NCBI GenBank assembly: GCA_021740845.1
Contig: JAIOYZ010000013.1
Span: 1-64,000, forward strand
DNA from: Bacteroidia bacterium
Lineage (GTDB): Bacteria; Bacteroidota; Bacteroidia; UKL13-3
DNA: 64,000 nucleotides
Direction of reading: 5' to 3'
Shown: positions 61,628 through 64,000 of the stretch, piece after piece
How positions within the stretch are numbered: position 1 is the first letter of the stretch
How the letters are laid out: each line of letters begins with the position of its first letter
The notes under the pieces: generated by a model
Seen by the model: the letters and a program-made list of their open reading frames with translations, nothing else
Database searches by the model: none
Told to the model about the DNA's origin: nothing
Position numbers and translations under genes: made by a program

Positions 61628-64000
61628 TTAGTGTTGAACCAAAATTTTGCGCGTGGTACTTGATGTTTCAGTTGCTATTTCCAGAATATAATAACCAGAT
61701 TCAATCTCATTTGTATTTACAACAATGCCATCACTACCATTTCCTGAAAGCAATTGCTTTCCTTGTAAATCAAACACTTTATAGGTAAAATCTCCTTTCA
61801 AATCAATATGCAAGCTTTCTTTTGAAGGATTAGGAAATACGTTTAAACTTTCCAAATTATTCTCCAATACTCCATTTACACTATTTACTTTTATGTAATA
61901 GGTTATTACACTTCCGTCTTGTGCCCTAACTTGATATTGAACAGGAACAGTAGGTGAATTGGTAAAATTGTTTTTTGTTACTCCACTTATTTGTGTGGTA
62001 GTATCAACCTTAACAACACTAAATGCACTACTCGTAAAACTAGCTACCAATTCTGTGAAATCTGTAGTACTTGTAGTTAATATGTTCACGTAAATATTAG
62101 TTCCTACTATAACACCTTCAACTGGTGGCGTTAATCCTGGAAAAGAAAATGCAGTAATTTGCTTAGCACTACTTGTTAAATTTCTTTTGCCTGTTGAATA
62201 CCAAGTACCCCAATAAGCATCTGGAATCAATACCGCTTCATCACTCTTACCTTTTATTTTATTTGCTTCCAAACCAACTTTTGCTATCCATTTTTGGTTG
62301 GTGGTAGTTACCACATCATAAATTATTGCATCATCGTATTTAGAAAAATTAGGGTAACTAATTTGGTCGTTCAATACAATAATATCATCCACATTGCTAT
62401 TGATATTTTTTCCTATAACAGCAAACTTATTGTTTACATTATCTATATAATCAAATGCCAAAATATAGGGAGAATTCTTTGCAAATGTTGGATTTCCTAT
62501 GCTAACATCTTGAGGTAACTGGGTATATAGTTTTTCGATTTTACCGCTTCCATAATTAGAATTAGCATTGCTCCAAACTTCTATCATACCAATATCCCAA
62601 AAATCTAAATCTGTACCTCCAGGATTGCTTATTACATTGCGTGCGTCGTAAATAATTTTCTCCCCTGTATAATCAAACTCCAAAGCATCTGCATACAAAA
62701 CACTTCCTGTATTTATACCTGCGCTATAAGTTGGATTGTACAATTTAAACTCTTGCCAATTTTGCTTATCAAAATCAAAAACATAAATAGCCGAGTCAAT
62801 GGAAGTTGTTATAGCAGCCATGCGTTTTCCATCTTTTGATACTACAGCATTATCCCAAATGGCATCTCCAGACAACAAAGTTTCACTTGGGTTTGAACCT
62901 AAATTCAACTTATAAATTTTATTGTCAGTTCCAACAAAAACGCCAAAAGATCCATCATCCGTAACACTTGGCCTCCTATTCATGCTGCGCGAAGATTGTG
63001 ATTTATAATTGGTACCAGTAGTGCTAGATTGGTAAAGAGTTACTGGGTCTATAAAACTATCATCGTAAGACAAAATATAATCCTGACCCGGATTTACCTG
63101 CAAATCAATAGAAGTATTGGTTCCACCGCCTCCAGTTCCTCCTCCACCACCGCCTCCACCTGGGTCTGTAGCATAAATACCAACCGCGTTAAATGCAGAT
63201 TTAGCAGCATTGTATTCTGCACCTCCATCTCCATATAAATCTATACACGATTGAACCACTGCAATTCGTAAATCAACAAATTGAGAGGTCTTACTCAAAT
63301 ATTTCGACAAAGCACGGTAATAAACCAATTCAGCTTTTTCCTTTCCTACTGTAGTTGCAAACTTATAAAAAGCCCAATTGGGTATTCCACTATTAATGTG
63401 CACACCGCCATTGTCTTGCGTTCCACTATAATACTCCCCCATAGTTCTGGGTTGGTAGCCATTATCATTTAAACTACTTCCTCCATTGTGTGGATCGGAT
63501 AAACTGCGCAAAGCTCCTGTAGGAAAATATTGAGTTTTTACCACATCATCTCCCAACAACCAATCGTCTCTATCCATCATACAAGCAAAAATATCTGCCA
63601 TAGATTCGTTCATAGCTCCCGACTGACCTTGGTATTCTAAATTAGCGGTATTTTGCACTACACCATGCGTCATTTCATGACCAGCCACATCTAAACTACC
63701 AGCAAGAGGTTTAAAAGCAACCTTTCCATTTCCATAACACATCAATTCACCTGTCCAAAAGGCATTATCCATACCTTGCCCATTTTGCTCTGAAACATTA
63801 ATTACAGAAATTATGGTTCCGCCATTTCCATTGATAGAATTCCTTGAATGTGTATTTTTATAATATTCAAATGCAATCCCAGCATTGAAGTGGGCAGATA
63901 CGCCTTTACTTGGCCAATTACTATTGTTAGAAGAACTTACCTGAACAACTGATTGAACATAGGTATTCTGTGCATCAATTGTCCAAATGGCTCCAATTGG
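61628..64000 (-). CDS. Secreted M4 metallopeptidase with PD40 propeller and T9SS type A domain (5' end outside)
   Basis: The frame runs from the stop at 61628 through the window edge; at least 790 residues are visible, and codons before the internal Met at 63772 (WPSKGVSAHFNAGIAFEYYK) still belong to the M4 domain. Zinc site: DVAGHEMTHGVVQNTANLEY with Glu in AMNESMADIFACM. GGVHINSGIPNWAFYKFA carries the active-site His. A Gly-rich linker follows, then beta-propeller repeats (TEKIIYDARN, FAKNSPYILAFDYID), a beta-sandwich of the DUF5018 kind, and a type A sorting tail (LNVFPNPSKESLHIDL). The propeptide and signal lie outside. It is unrelated in position to the island protease at 19970 but shares fold and sorting. 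Confidence 0.9.
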   Translation of the reverse strand, partial: PIGAIWTIDAQNTYVQSVVQVSSSNNSNWPSKGVSAHFNAGIAFEYYKNTHSRNSINGNGGTIISVINVSEQNGQGMDNAFWTGELMCYGNGKVAFKPLAGSLDVAGHEMTHGVVQNTANLEYQGQSGAMNESMADIFACMMDRDDWLLGDDVVKTQYFPTGALRSLSDPHNGGSSLNDNGYQPRTMGEYYSGTQDNGGVHINSGIPNWAFYKFATTVGKEKAELVYYRALSKYLSKTSQFVDLRIAVVQSCIDLYGDGGAEYNAAKSAFNAVGIYATDPGGGGGGGGTGGGGTNTSIDLQVNPGQDYILSYDDSFIDPVTLYQSSTTGTNYKSQSSRSMNRRPSVTDDGSFGVFVGTDNKIYKLNLGSNPSETLLSGDAIWDNAVVSKDGKRMAAITTSIDSAIYVFDFDKQNWQEFKLYNPTYSAGINTGSVLYADALEFDYTGEKIIYDARNVISNPGGTDLDFWDIGMIEVWSNANSNYGSGKIEKLYTQLPQDVSIGNPTFAKNSPYILAFDYIDNVNNKFAVIGKNINSNVDDIIVLNDQISYPNFSKYDDAIIYDVVTTTNQKWIAKVGLEANKIKGKSDEAVLIPDAYWGTWYSTGKRNLTSSAKQITAFSFPGLTPPVEGVIVGTNIYVNILTTSTTDFTELVASFTSSAFSVVKVDTTTQISGVTKNNFTNSPTVPVQYQVRAQDGSVITYYIKVNSVNGVLENNLESLNVFPNPSKESLHIDLKGDFTYKVFDLQGKQLLSGNGSDGIVVNTNEIESGYYILEIATETSSTTRKILVQH

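Noticed and set aside
9100-62899. GGTTCAAACC copies as tRNA T-arms (which contain GGTTCRAnnCC)
   Set aside because: No acceptor, D or anticodon stems surround any copy, and most lie inside well-supported coding genes.

Overview
The window looks like a chromosome segment of a low-G+C member of the Bacteroidota. The evidence is a PorE-like type IX secretion (T9SS) protein, four secreted proteins with T9SS type A or B C-terminal domains, an Omp28-like lipoprotein, a TonB-linked receptor with a carboxypeptidase-regulatory-like N-terminus, a LytS/LytTR two-component pair, and promoters of the TTG-N19-TAnnTTTG form. Ribosome-binding sites are mostly absent. I cannot place it below phylum from sequence alone. 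I saw no rRNA, tRNA or CRISPR array.

Layout. 1-9.0 kb: tail of an unknown gene, porE-like gene, purM, then a nucleotide-sugar and envelope block (galE, rfbB, rfbA, PGI/PMI, a CpsB-like PHP phosphatase). This block is interrupted by an orphan antitoxin-like gene and by a four-helix-bundle gene framed by inverted repeats. 9.0-16.9 kb: an alpha/beta hydrolase with an altered nucleophile, sucA, a LytTR/LytS pair with DUF4288 and LiaF-like genes, and an SRPBCC gene. 16.94-23.16 kb: a decayed accessory island with an AbiE-type toxin-antitoxin remnant, a heavily mutated YhcG/DUF1016 nuclease gene, a group II intron 3' remnant, a secreted M4 protease with a beta-barrel partner, a frameshifted LytTR gene, an IS1182-type transposase fragment and a ~120 bp direct repeat. 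23.2-31.5 kb: housekeeping (lptC and an unlisted 55-aa partner, coaX, birA, rsfS) plus outer-membrane proteins and lipoproteins. 31.5-41.6 kb: mostly minus-strand operons (LysE, ATP-grasp, NRDE, DinB; then AraC, YHS, Omp28-like/T9SS, DoxX, beta-barrel, YceI; then lipid A deacylase-like, APC permease, GmhB). 41.7-64 kb: polyprenyl-phosphomannose synthase, rpe, TonB receptor, MsbA-like ABC exporter, a KilA-N gene of foreign look, a 1146-aa T9SS protein between 60-bp direct repeats, fabG, a VWA membrane protein, two paralogous glycosyltransferases, thymidine kinase, and an M4 protease running off the edge.

The most striking signal is not a gene. The near-palindrome GGTTCAAACC (GGTTTGAACC on the other strand) occurs 18 times exactly in 64 kb, where composition predicts about 0.1. 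It falls in genes in all five reading frames that do not create a stop, and also between genes. The decayed island is bounded on both sides by the same 17-mer extension of this motif. It behaves like a genome-wide DNA-level signal of unknown function.
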